Assembly (NCBI RefSeq): GCF_000271485.2
Contig: NZ_AKVN02000001.1
Span: forward strand, 2,753,501-2,817,500
Length of the DNA: 64,000 bases
Direction of reading: 5' to 3'
Source of the DNA: Pelosinus fermentans DSM 17108
GTDB taxonomy: Bacteria > Bacillota > Negativicutes > DSM-13327
The notes below the pieces were generated by a model. The model worked only from the letters and a program-made list of their open reading frames with translations, ran no database searches and was not told the origin of the DNA. Position 1 is the stretch's first letter. Each line of letters opens with the position of its first letter. Positions 8,984 to 16,993 of this stretch are shown piece by piece. The position numbers were made by a program, and so were the translations under genes.

Positions 8984-9832
8984 TTATATAGCTTTAGAAA
9001 TACAATTAAAGTGGAACATATATTTACTAACTGATTCCTTCACGCCTTTTTTAACTGCAGACATCAAAAATATATAATTAGCTCCCGGATTGTCACGCAG
9101 CTCATTTTTAAGTTTTTCACTTGCAGCCATAGACGTATCAATAGGAATATTAATCTTACTAATGCCACATTTTATAGAATTAGAGTAATCGTCACTACTC
9201 AATTTCGATCCTCCATGCATAACTAATGGCACGCTAACAACAGTATTCAACTGACCTAATCTGGTAATATTTAGTTTTGTCGTACCACGATATGCTCCAT
9301 GCTTATTACCTACTGAAACAGCCAAAGCATCAATCTTAGTTTTATCCACAAAATCAGCGGCCACATCACATGTCACAATATTGTCTTCATTAATATCCTC
9401 TACATGCTCGCAACAACCAACATAGCCCAATTCACCTTCGACAGAAACGCCGAGGGAATGGGCTATACGTGTAACTTCTCTAGTACGTTTCAAATTTTCG
9501 CTAACAGGCAAAGCAGATCCATCAAACATAACAGAAGTGAATCCCCAACGAATTGCTTTAATAATCCCTTCGTAAGTATGACCATGATCCAAATGGAGAG
9601 CTATCGGTACTGATGATTTTTGTGCAGCACGAACCATAGCCGCGCTTAAGGTATCTACATCAACAAACTTGAAAAACCGTTCCGTAATTCCAAGTACTAA
9701 TGGTGTTTTCAATTCTTCTGCCACTTCTACAACCGCACATAATGTTTCTAAATTAAATACATTAAAACCGCCAACTGCATACTTTCGATTACGGGCATCG
9801 CCAAGTAAATGATTCATCGTTACTAACGCCAA
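8984..9832 (-). CDS. fba: Class II fructose-1,6-bisphosphate/tagatose aldolase
   Basis: This 282-residue zinc aldolase cleaves a ketose 1,6-bisphosphate to glyceraldehyde-3-phosphate and dihydroxyacetone phosphate. Visible family features are the zinc ligands in ALHLDHGH, the VMFDGSALP segment, the VEGELGYVG loop, the VSVGNKHGAY segment, the metal-binding LVMHGGSKL, and the phosphate-binding end ISKINIPIDTS. The start is TTG at 9830-9832, eight bases after AAGGAGGG; the first ATG is too far from that site. Class II Fba, GatY and KbaY are close relatives, so the exact sugar is uncertain. It has its own terminator. Confidence 0.85.
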   Translation of the reverse strand: MALVTMNHLLGDARNRKYAVGGFNVFNLETLCAVVEVAEELKTPLVLGITERFFKFVDVDTLSAAMVRAAQKSSVPIALHLDHGHTYEGIIKAIRWGFTSVMFDGSALPVSENLKRTREVTRIAHSLGVSVEGELGYVGCCEHVEDINEDNIVTCDVAADFVDKTKIDALAVSVGNKHGAYRGTTKLNITRLGQLNTVVSVPLVMHGGSKLSSDDYSNSIKCGISKINIPIDTSMAASEKLKNELRDNPGANYIFLMSAVKKGVKESVSKYMFHFNCISKAI

Positions 9833-9992
9833 AATAAAATCCCTCCTTACGGTTAAATTTTACTTTAAGTTTGATTCTATTATATTCGCGAAACTTTTTT
9901 TAAAAACCTGCATATATTTTGAATATTAAAAAATTTTATTCCTCATCTATTAAAGTTACTCAACGAACAATGATCCCATTCGTGTAAAATAA

Positions 9993-10020
9993 AAAATCCT
10001 AGACCAAAGTCTAGGATTTT
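9993..10020 (-). terminator. Terminator of the infC-rpmI-rplT operon
   Basis: AAAATCCTAGAC/GTCTAGGATTTT with a CAAA loop and a T-run on the minus strand. It starts 6 bases after the rplT stop codon. Confidence 0.93.
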
Positions 10021-10025
10021 GATAT

Positions 10026-10382
10026 CTATTTAAGTTGCTCTTTAGCAATTTCAACAAGTTTAGCAAAAGCAGCTGTATCATTAACTGCAAAATCAGCCAT
10101 AATCTTACGATTTACTTCTACACCGGCTTTACTCAAACCGCTGATCAATTTGCTGTAAGAAAGACCATTTAAACGAGCCGCAGCATTAATACGGGAAATC
10201 CACAATCTACGGAATTCACCTTTTTTCGCACGACGATCGCGACGAGCATAATATAGAGCTTTCATTACTGTTTCATTTGCTTTTTTAAACAGCTTGCTCT
10301 TAGAACCCTTATAACCTTTAGCTAACTTAAGAATTTTTTTATGACGTTTATGTGCTGTCACGCCTGTTTTAACTCTTGGCAT
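10026..10382 (-). CDS. rplT: 50S ribosomal protein L20
   Basis: The 118-residue protein matches L20 throughout: the basic N-terminus [20 protein letters not shown], the [17 protein letters not shown] helix and the C-terminal globular part with [12 protein letters not shown]20 binds 23S rRNA early in 50S assembly. In many Firmicutes it also represses its own operon by binding the infC leader RNA. It is last in infC-rpmI-rplT. Confidence 0.98.
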   Translation of the reverse strand: MPRVKTGVTAHKRHKKILKLAKGYKGSKSKLFKKANETVMKALYYARRDRRAKKGEFRRLWISRINAAARLNGLSYSKLISGLSKAGVEVNRKIMADFAVNDTAAFAKLVEIAKEQLK

Positions 10383-10415
10383 GTTGCTGTACCCCCTATT
10401 TAATATATGTCAATT

Positions 10416-10613
10416 TTAGGCGTAAGGAAGCATTTTCGATACGCGTTCATGATCAGATTTGCTAACCAAACCAGCTTTACGTAAATTACGTTTACGAGCT
10501 GGACCTTTTTTCTCAAGGATGTGGCGTTTAAAAGCTTTAGAACGTTTGAACTCACCGCTACCAGTAACTTTAAAGCGTTTAGCAGCAGCTCTACGTGTTT
10601 TCATTTTTGGCAT
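10416..10613 (-). CDS. rpmI: 50S ribosomal protein L35
   Basis: This is a 65-residue, highly basic protein with the L35 signature [20 protein letters not shown] and the conserved [15 protein letters not shown] stretch. It is a structural component of the large ribosomal subunit. It lies between infC and rplT with short gaps, the standard bacterial order. Confidence 0.98.
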   Translation of the reverse strand: MPKMKTRRAAAKRFKVTGSGEFKRSKAFKRHILEKKGPARKRNLRKAGLVSKSDHERVSKMLPYA

Positions 10614-10628
10614 AATTGGTCTCCCTTC

Positions 10629-11147
10629 TTAATTCTGTGGCTTAGGTGCCAGAATCATTATCATATTTTTTCCTTCAAGCCTAGCCGCGCGCTCAATATT
10701 GGCAATGTCTTTAATTTGGCTGGCCATTTTATCCAAAACTTTCTTCCCTAGTTCAGGATGGGACAACTCCCGTCCACGAAACATGATGGTTACTTTTACT
10801 TTGTCACCATCTTCGAGAAAGCGTTGAGCGTTTTTAAATTTAACATCAAAGTCGTGATCCTCAATGTTTGGACGTAGTTTTACTTCTTTGACAGTGACAA
10901 CCTTTTGTTTTTTCTTGGCTTCTTTCTCCCGTTTCTGCTGCTCATATTTGAATTTACCAAAATCCATAATACGACATACAGGCGGCTTAGCCGTTGGTGC
11001 TACCTCTACTAAATCAAGATGTTGTTCTGCTGCCATCTGCAGCGCATCTCTTAGTTGGACAATACCTAATGGTTCATTAGTTGCACTAGTCAAACGAACT
11101 TCTCTAGCCCTGATTTCCTCGTTAATTCTTAATGTGTCTTTGCTAAT
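10629..11147 (-). CDS. infC: Translation initiation factor IF-3 (AUU start)
   Basis: IF-3 binds the 30S subunit and checks the start codon and initiator tRNA. An ATG/GTG/TTG-only search places the start at a TTG (11093), but the conserved IF-3 N-terminus INEEIRAREVRL lies upstream in the same frame. No ATG, GTG or TTG precedes it, whereas ATT at 11145-11147 does, with GGGGGTGA six bases upstream. That gives 172 residues, the normal length. The AUU start is a known autoregulatory feature of infC in other bacteria. Domains: N-terminal to about residue 80, basic linker KREKEAKKKQK, C-terminal domain ending MIMILAPK. Confidence 0.95.
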   Translation of the reverse strand: MSKDTLRINEEIRAREVRLTSATNEPLGIVQLRDALQMAAEQHLDLVEVAPTAKPPVCRIMDFGKFKYEQQKREKEAKKKQKVVTVKEVKLRPNIEDHDFDVKFKNAQRFLEDGDKVKVTIMFRGRELSHPELGKKVLDKMASQIKDIANIERAARLEGKNMIMILAPKPQN

Positions 11148-11164
11148 TGTCGCTCACCCCCTGA

Positions 11165-11315
11165 TAAATTTGGCTACATATAAATAAAAACGGATGGTAT
11201 AAATACCACCCGCAACAAAAGCATAATCATACATGCTGTCATAACCTTACGAACTGCTAATGCGTTGCAAGGTGAGAAGCGGATGGCTTCTACTTAGACT
11301 CAATATTCTTGAGTA
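11165..11315 (-). promoter_or_regulatory. infC leader with attenuator (L20-leader-like)
   Basis: About 150 bases of structured 5' leader precede infC. They include GAAGCCATCCGCTTCTCACC and, near the end, a hairpin CGGGTGGTAT/ATACCATCCG with a T-run (about 11184-11212) that would stop transcription before infC. In Firmicutes this position holds the L20-binding leader. The GGGTGGTA string looks like a T-box element but lacks the full antiterminator. Function is inferred from position and structure. Confidence 0.7.
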
Positions 11316-11322
11316 CTTGATA

Positions 11323-11351
11323 ATATTAACATTAGGAATATCGAAAGTCAA
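11323..11351 (-). promoter_or_regulatory. Promoter of infC-rpmI-rplT
   Basis: TTGACT, a 17-base spacer and TAATAT on the minus strand, just after the thrS stop codon. This would give the ribosomal operon its own start about 170 bases before infC. Confidence 0.6.
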
Positions 11352-11361
11352 GCACTATTTT

Positions 11362-13272
11362 TCAAGCTTTTTCCTTTATTTCTTTTAAAAGATCGGAAAT
11401 AAACTCACTAGCAGGTTTTCCACCAATATCACCTTGACCACGCTTACGCACAGCGACACTACCTGACTCAACTTCTTTATCCCCAACAACTAGTGTATAT
11501 GGGATTTTTTGCATTTGTGCCTCACGAATCTTATAACCAATTTTTTCACTGCGGTCATCTACCTCAACCCGGATCTCTTGCTCAAACATAGTAGCTGCCA
11601 ACTTATGAGCATATGCTGCCTGCCGATCAGTAATTGGTAATATCTTAACCTGTACTGGTGCCAGCCAAGCAGGAAAGGCTCCAGCATAATGTTCAATTAA
11701 AATCCCAATAAACCTCTCTATGCTGCCGAAGGCTACACGGTGAATCATAACAGGACGATGCTTTTGCCCATCTTCTCCCACATAATTAAGATCAAATTTC
11801 TCCGGCATCTGCATATCCAATTGAATCGTACCGCACTGCCAAGTACGTCCAATAGAATCTCTTAAATGAAAGTCAATTTTAGGACCATAAAACGCACCAT
11901 CACCTTCATTTATGCGATACTCCATGCCTCTTTCTTCCAAAGCATCTTTAAGAGCATTAGTCGTTAGGTTCCACACCTCATCAGATCCCATAGCTTTTTC
12001 AGGTTTTGTACTTAACTCTGCATGATATGATAAACCAAAAGTACTGTATACAGCATCAAATAAATCAATTACACCCTGTATTTCTGTTTTGATTTGAGAA
12101 GGCAGCATAAAGATATGAGCATCATCCTGAGTAAAGCTCCGAACTCGCATTAAGCCATGCAGCGCTCCTGAAATCTCATGACGATGTACCAACCCTAATT
12201 CCGCTGTTCTAAGGGGAAGCTCCCGGTAGCTATGATGCTGAGTACGATAAACTAATATTCCTCCTGGACAGTTCATAGGCTTTACAGCATAGCCTTCATT
12301 ATCAATAGTAGTAAAATACATATTTTCCCTATAATGATCCCAATGACCTGATTGCTGCCATAATTTTTGATTCAGAATAATAGGGGTTTTAATTTCTTGA
12401 TATCGATATTTAAAATGCAATTTGCGCCAGAAGTTTTCAAGTTCATTTCTCAGCACCATACCTTTTGGATGAAAGAACGGAAAGCCAGGACCTTCTTCTT
12501 GTATACTAAATAAATCAAGTTCTCGCCCTAATTTACGATGATCACGCTTTGCAGCCTCTTCCAACATCGTCAGATATGCATCTAAATCAGCCTTCTTCTC
12601 AAAAGAAGTACCATAAATACGCTGTAACATTTTACGTTTTTCATCACCGCGCCAATAGGCACCAGCCACACTTTGCAACTTAATGGCTTTAACCTTGCCA
12701 GTAGAAGCAAGATGTGGGCCTGCGCACAAATCAATAAATTCTCCTTGTTTATACATGGAAATCGCTACATCAATTGGTAAATCACGTATTAGTTCTACTT
12801 TATAATCTTCACCTAACTCTTCAAAGATACGGATCGCCTCGTCACGACTAACTTCCATTCTTTCAATAGGGAAATCTTCCTTAACGATTTTTTCCATTTC
12901 AGCTTGAATTTTTTCTAAATCTTCAGGAGTAAAAGCCTCATTTACATCAAAATCATAATAAAATCCATTTGCAATAGCAGGACCAATTGCAATTTTGACA
13001 TTCGTAAATAAACGTTTTACTGCCTGAGCTAATATATGTGATGAAGTATGACGAAAAGCGTCACGTCCTTCAGCATCTTCAAATGTAACAAACTCAACCT
13101 TTGCATCGTTATTTAATTGAATTGGTAAATCAGTCACATGCCCATCCACTTTTGCAGCTACGGCACTTTTAGCCAAGCTGCGGCTAATGGATGCTGCAAA
13201 TTCAGCTAATGTAGTTCCTTGTTCAACCTCACGTATGCTTCCATCTTTCAATGTCACTTGTATCTTTTTCAT
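11362..13272 (-). CDS. thrS: Threonyl-tRNA synthetase
   Basis: This 636-residue protein charges tRNA-Thr. It has an N-terminal TGS domain (1-62), a second editing domain with the HTSSHILAQAVKRLF zinc-site helix (about residues 75-90), the class II core with motif 2 (AELGLVHRHEISGALHGLMR), zinc ligand NCPGG, motif 3 (HRVAFGSIERFIGILIEHYAG), and the C-terminal anticodon-binding domain. The ATG is served by GGAGG in the T-box tail. It forms its own transcription unit behind a Thr T-box and ahead of the infC promoter. Confidence 0.98.
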   Translation of the reverse strand: MKKIQVTLKDGSIREVEQGTTLAEFAASISRSLAKSAVAAKVDGHVTDLPIQLNNDAKVEFVTFEDAEGRDAFRHTSSHILAQAVKRLFTNVKIAIGPAIANGFYYDFDVNEAFTPEDLEKIQAEMEKIVKEDFPIERMEVSRDEAIRIFEELGEDYKVELIRDLPIDVAISMYKQGEFIDLCAGPHLASTGKVKAIKLQSVAGAYWRGDEKRKMLQRIYGTSFEKKADLDAYLTMLEEAAKRDHRKLGRELDLFSIQEEGPGFPFFHPKGMVLRNELENFWRKLHFKYRYQEIKTPIILNQKLWQQSGHWDHYRENMYFTTIDNEGYAVKPMNCPGGILVYRTQHHSYRELPLRTAELGLVHRHEISGALHGLMRVRSFTQDDAHIFMLPSQIKTEIQGVIDLFDAVYSTFGLSYHAELSTKPEKAMGSDEVWNLTTNALKDALEERGMEYRINEGDGAFYGPKIDFHLRDSIGRTWQCGTIQLDMQMPEKFDLNYVGEDGQKHRPVMIHRVAFGSIERFIGILIEHYAGAFPAWLAPVQVKILPITDRQAAYAHKLAATMFEQEIRVEVDDRSEKIGYKIREAQMQKIPYTLVVGDKEVESGSVAVRKRGQGDIGGKPASEFISDLLKEIKEKA

Positions 13273-13307
13273 AGATGATCCTCCTTAGAAATTTCCTAAA
13301 TAAAAAA

Positions 13308-13575
13308 ATAAACCCTCATCCCTATAGGGACGAGAGTTGTAACCCGCGATTCCACCCTGATTGGCAAAAGCCCATCTTGATCATTGATAACGGGAATTAC
13401 CCGGCACAGCTTACCGTTTTATAGCTATTACTTCTTATAGCAAAAAAACATTCAGCATAGCAGTTTAAAGGTGGTAACAATAATGGTGTACGTAAAGATG
13501 CTTACAGCCGGTGACATCTTTTCTCTGAAACAACAGTAACACTATTGTCTTGTCCTTTGCATTACTTTTACTAGT
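13308..13575 (-). promoter_or_regulatory. T-box leader of thrS (Thr)
   Basis: The minus strand carries the antiterminator AGGGTGGAATCGCGGG (about 13343-13358) followed by a terminator stem CTCGTCCCTATAGGGATGAG (13315-13334) with a T-rich run. The upstream stem region has candidate ACC threonine specifiers near 13470-13475. Location right before thrS supports a threonine-responsive T-box. Confidence 0.92.
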
Positions 13576-13584
13576 ATTAGTCTA

Positions 13585-13613
13585 ATAATAGCTATTTTCA
13601 GGATGAATGTCAA
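13585..13613 (-). promoter_or_regulatory. Promoter of thrS
   Basis: Consensus TTGACA, a 17-base spacer and TATTAT, located just before the T-box on the minus strand. Confidence 0.7.
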
Positions 13614-13628
13614 TATCTACATTAGCGG

Positions 13629-14555
13629 TTAATGGGTAGGCATAAAATCTTCTTTATAGGCATTTATACAAAAGTCACATCCGTTGCATATCATAAACCT
13701 ATCATCAAAGATGTTCTTTATAATATCTACCAAACTCTTAGTCGCAGCACGATTATGATCCTCTACGTGAACCATAACACTATATGGTGCTATCGTAATA
13801 AGGGCTGTAATAAGCAAGTCTTCATGATTGATTGAATCATCATTTTCCAGCACAAAATTTTCTAATTTTTGATTACTAATTAAATTTCCCTGTTCATCTA
13901 AAATTTTGTACGTACCAGAATTAATGATTACTACGTGTACTTCCTCTACCTGTGGCTCCTGAATCGTAACAAAATATCGCAAAACGCGAATAAACTCTTG
14001 ATATTCTAATTCCATCATAAAGTCATCCACAGCTGTATCTACTACTCTAGCCAGTTTCTCCCGATATTCTTTCAATCTAAAATTGATAAATCCTTCTAAT
14101 ACAAGCTCATGATGAGCGTTAAGATATTCAGCAATTTTTTCCACTATATTCTTGCTGCGCGTACCAAAACCAAAATCCGCAACCACACCATAATTATCAT
14201 TTAATAACTGCAATGTATTATCGTAAATAATCTTACGCTCTTCTACAGAAAAATAATAATAATTATCTTCAACAATTTTATAAACAATTTTCTTTTCTTC
14301 TCTTGAAATAATTAATTCAGCCAGCATATTAGCAACATGATGTTTTACTGCATTTTTAATCCGTTCATAATTACGAAAAGACAATTCTCCTTCCATGACA
14401 TTGCAGCCAATAAACGTATAATGTCCTTTATTGGTCTCATCAATCGCTATTTTATATCCATCTTTAATTAATGTTTTACAATCCAATTGCAATCTTTCTC
14501 GGATATCATGGGTTGTTCCGCTTAAACCAACCGAAAGCAATTTCACCACCCTCAC
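13629..14555 (-). CDS. ytxC: Sporulation protein YtxC
   Basis: This 308-residue protein matches the YtxC family of spore-forming Firmicutes, whose biochemical role is unknown. Supporting features are a helical middle section (NFRLKEYREKLARVVDTAVDDFMMELEYQEFIRVLRYFV), a C-terminal alpha/beta part and conserved position next to thrS. A CNGCDFC cysteine cluster near the C-terminus could bind a metal. The coordinates use a GTG at 14553-14555. Two further in-frame GTGs lie 6 and 9 bases downstream and are better spaced from GGGAG, so the start could move by two or three codons. It is a marker for a sporulating lineage. Confidence 0.8.
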   Translation of the reverse strand: MRVVKLLSVGLSGTTHDIRERLQLDCKTLIKDGYKIAIDETNKGHYTFIGCNVMEGELSFRNYERIKNAVKHHVANMLAELIISREEKKIVYKIVEDNYYYFSVEERKIIYDNTLQLLNDNYGVVADFGFGTRSKNIVEKIAEYLNAHHELVLEGFINFRLKEYREKLARVVDTAVDDFMMELEYQEFIRVLRYFVTIQEPQVEEVHVVIINSGTYKILDEQGNLISNQKLENFVLENDDSINHEDLLITALITIAPYSVMVHVEDHNRAATKSLVDIIKNIFDDRFMICNGCDFCINAYKEDFMPTH

Positions 14556-14734
14556 TCCCTTCCTATTATATTATATGTATCACATTATATTTGCATACAA
14601 GTCAAAAATATAATAAGAAGACCTTGACTCATCCTAAACGATAATAGAACCGTCAAAATGCAGAGAACACAAAGAAGAAACAGATACGATTACTAGCCTT
14701 TTCATCTTTAATATTTATAATTCCTATAAAAAAT

Positions 14735-14761
14735 AAAAAAAGGCTTGGCAAATGCCAAGCC
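14735..14761 (-). terminator. Terminator after the DEAD-box helicase
   Basis: GGCTTGGC/GCCAAGCC with a short loop and seven T residues on the minus strand, 14 bases past the helicase stop. Confidence 0.93.
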
Positions 14762-14774
14762 CTATACTTCATTT

Positions 14775-15932
14775 CTACTTACGAACTGCTTTATATTTAT
14801 CAAATATTTTTCCGTGTTCCATCTGTTTTGCTACGATGTTTATTTTCAAAAGCTTCTCGTATTTATGAACTAAAGCGACTTCCTGCTTGGTAATAATCGA
14901 TATGGCGATACCACTTTCTCCCGCTCGCCCAGTTCTTCCTACACGATGTAAATAGACTTGAGGGTCTTCAGGCAAATCTAAATTAAATACATAATCAATA
15001 CCGACTATATCCAGTCCGCGAGCTGCTACATCAGAAGCAACTAATAATTGAACGTTCCCCTTGCGAAAATCTTCTAATGATTTCTTACGATCTCCTTTTA
15101 CAGAGCTTCCATGTATGCTTGCAGCTTTTAGTCCATGATATATAAGCTTTTCAGTAGTTTCTTCGATATCATCACTTTTATTTATAAAAACTAATGCACG
15201 TTTAGCATTAATAAGTCGTACCATTTTACGTATGACTTCAATTTTATCTCTCTGCTCTGCCACAAAATACATATGTGAAATATCAGGTCTATCGTTACTT
15301 TCTTCAGCAATTGTAATGATCTCTGGGTCACGCATGATCCCTTTAGCAATTGCCAACGTATTTGAAGTTATCGTAGCCGAAAATAATAGAATCTGCCGAT
15401 CTTTAAGCGTAGTCTTTAGAACGGCTTTTACACTATCCACATTTTTGTCATCTAATAAACGATCGGCTTCATCAATAATAATTGTTTTGATTGTCTGAGA
15501 CATTATCTTCTTTTTTTGTATCAATTCCAATATCCGCCCACTAGATCCCACTATAATATGTGGCTTCTCTTTTAATTTGTCTATTTGCCTAGCTATATTT
15601 ACATTCCCAATAATAGGAGTAGACGTTACAGCAATTTCTGAGTTCTTCGCTAATAGTTCAATTTGCCGCTGTATTTGAATAGCAAGTTCATGGGTAGGGG
15701 CAAGAATCATAACCTGCATCTCTCGTTTGCTCACATCAATCTTTTGAAATAGAGGCAATAAATAAGCTAGTGTTTTACCTGTACCCGTTGCCGATTGACC
15801 TATTATATCCCTGCCTGCTAAAGACAAAGGAATTACTTTCGTCTGTATTGCCGTCGGGACAACAATTTTCGCCTTCCCTAAACCTGCTGCCAATTGGGCA
15901 GAAATGCCGATCTTCTCAAATAATTCGCTCAT
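14775..15932 (-). CDS. DEAD-box ATP-dependent RNA helicase
   Basis: This 385-residue helicase has all core motifs in order: the Q motif (IVVPTAIQTKVIPLSLAG), Walker A (SATGTGKT), PTHELAIQ, motif II DEAD (IIDEADRLL), SAT (LLFSATIT), and in the second RecA domain ASDVAARGLD and HRVGRTGRAG. It unwinds RNA duplexes using ATP, probably in ribosome assembly or mRNA turnover. The frame extends to 15965, but the ATG at 15930-15932 has GAGGGG seven bases upstream and begins MSELFEKIGIS, the normal N-terminus. The C-terminal tail is short, so it is a minimal helicase. Confidence 0.93.
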   Translation of the reverse strand: MSELFEKIGISAQLAAGLGKAKIVVPTAIQTKVIPLSLAGRDIIGQSATGTGKTLAYLLPLFQKIDVSKREMQVMILAPTHELAIQIQRQIELLAKNSEIAVTSTPIIGNVNIARQIDKLKEKPHIIVGSSGRILELIQKKKIMSQTIKTIIIDEADRLLDDKNVDSVKAVLKTTLKDRQILLFSATITSNTLAIAKGIMRDPEIITIAEESNDRPDISHMYFVAEQRDKIEVIRKMVRLINAKRALVFINKSDDIEETTEKLIYHGLKAASIHGSSVKGDRKKSLEDFRKGNVQLLVASDVAARGLDIVGIDYVFNLDLPEDPQVYLHRVGRTGRAGESGIAISIITKQEVALVHKYEKLLKINIVAKQMEHGKIFDKYKAVRK

Positions 15933-16034
15933 TATTTTCCCCTCTTCATACATGTATTGCCACATTTTCCTATAAGACTAGTATACTCGATTTATCCTTA
16001 CTCTATCTACAAATAACGCTTTCCAAACATTCTA

Positions 16035-16592
16035 TTAACGAATATAGCTAACATTTCCACTTTTACGTTCCGGACCTTTTCCATTTGCTCTTCCCTTGTA
16101 ACCCAGGCAAACAGCATATAGCGGTTTGACACCTTCTGGCAACAGCAGTTTTTTGACTTCTTCCTCTTGAGCAAAAAAGAAGCGAATTAATCCAATCCAA
16201 CAAGAACCAATATCCAGCGATTCTGCAGCTAAGAGCATATTTTGAATAGCAGCAGAACAATCAACAGCTGAATTCAGCATAACCTCATCTTCTTGTTTAC
16301 CTGACACAATAAGTACAGTCGGTGCATTATAAAAGAGGTTACGTCCGCTCTTTCCCATACGAGCAACCCATTCAAGCGGAGACTGTGCCATTTCTTTAGT
16401 GGCTATGTTACTCATATGCAATAGAAGATCTTTATCTTGAATAACAGTAATATGCCATGGCTGCATGTTATGACCGCTAGGAGCCCACAAACCAGCTTCC
16501 ACTATAACCTGTAACTCTTCCTCTGTAATTTGCTCTTCTCGATATATACGTACACTACGTCTATTTTTAATGGTACGAATCACTTCATTCAT
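16035..16592 (-). CDS. Nitroreductase-family flavoprotein
   Basis: This 185-residue protein is a nitroreductase-fold FMN enzyme. The N-terminal FMN-binding pattern is IKNRRSVRIYREEQI. The AGLWAPSGHNMQPWHITVIQ segment, the SAAIQNMLLAAESLDIGSCWIG helix and the C-terminal YAVCLGYKG follow the family. It should reduce nitro, quinone or related substrates with NAD(P)H; the true substrate is unknown. The frame opens at 16652, but the ATG at 16590-16592 follows GAGGGAG and starts the conserved domain, so it is chosen. It appears to stand alone. Confidence 0.85.
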   Translation of the reverse strand: MNEVIRTIKNRRSVRIYREEQITEEELQVIVEAGLWAPSGHNMQPWHITVIQDKDLLLHMSNIATKEMAQSPLEWVARMGKSGRNLFYNAPTVLIVSGKQEDEVMLNSAVDCSAAIQNMLLAAESLDIGSCWIGLIRFFFAQEEEVKKLLLPEGVKPLYAVCLGYKGRANGKGPERKSGNVSYIR

Positions 16593-16638
16593 AAAAAACA
16601 CTCCCTCATATAATATAATGGTTTCGCCAGCATGCATC

Positions 16639-16667
16639 AAGTGCCGCCTCAATGTGAGGCGGCACTT
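16639..16667 (-). terminator. Hairpin after the small Cys-rich gene
   Basis: A perfect 13-bp GC-rich inverted repeat (AAGTGCCGCCTCA/TGAGGCGGCACTT, 3-base loop) lies 11 bases after the stop of the Cys-rich gene. It has no clear T-run, so termination is only likely. Confidence 0.55.
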
Positions 16668-16677
16668 TAGACTACGT

Positions 16678-16845
16678 TTACCCTCTTAACGTTTGGATTA
16701 AAGCATAATTAATCGCTGACATTTCATGAGGTACGGCTGCCATACCAACTTTACTGGCGGCCATATATCTCGCACATGTTTTGTGCCTTTCGCGATAAAG
16801 CTCTGGCGGACAAAACATAGAACAGTCACCTTTAAATGGACACAC
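16678..16845 (-). CDS. Small Cys-rich protein, unknown function
   Basis: I do not recognise this gene. The frame opens further upstream, but the best start is GTG at 16843-16845, eight bases after GGAGG, giving 55 residues. The protein begins VCPFKGDCSMFCPPELYR and has a fourth cysteine in KTCARYMAAS. The spacing C-x5-C-x3-C followed by a later C could hold zinc or an iron-sulfur cluster. The strong ribosome site and the terminator-like hairpin behind it support a real gene. Confidence 0.6.
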   Translation of the reverse strand: MCPFKGDCSMFCPPELYRERHKTCARYMAASKVGMAAVPHEMSAINYALIQTLRG

Positions 16846-16957
16846 TAGTGATTCCTCCACTTCTGATAATAATACTTCATATATTAATATTATCGTATAA
16901 ATTACATAATATATCAATATTTTTTCTCAAGACTCATCATTTTATTCCTATAATGAC

Positions 16958-16991
16958 TAAAAAGTCCCTCATCAAAGATGAGAGACTTTTT
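16958..16991 (-). terminator. Terminator after the Dcu transporter
   Basis: An inverted repeat, AAAAAGTCCCTCATC/GATGAGAGACTTTTT, with A/T runs both ways, lies immediately after the transporter stop codon. Confidence 0.88.
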
Positions 16992-16993
16992 AG

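Noticed and set aside
11184-11215. GGGTGGTA in the infC leader as a T-box
   Set aside because: Only part of the antiterminator sequence is present, there is no specifier context, and the gene is not an aminoacyl or amino acid gene. An L20-type attenuator is the simpler reading.
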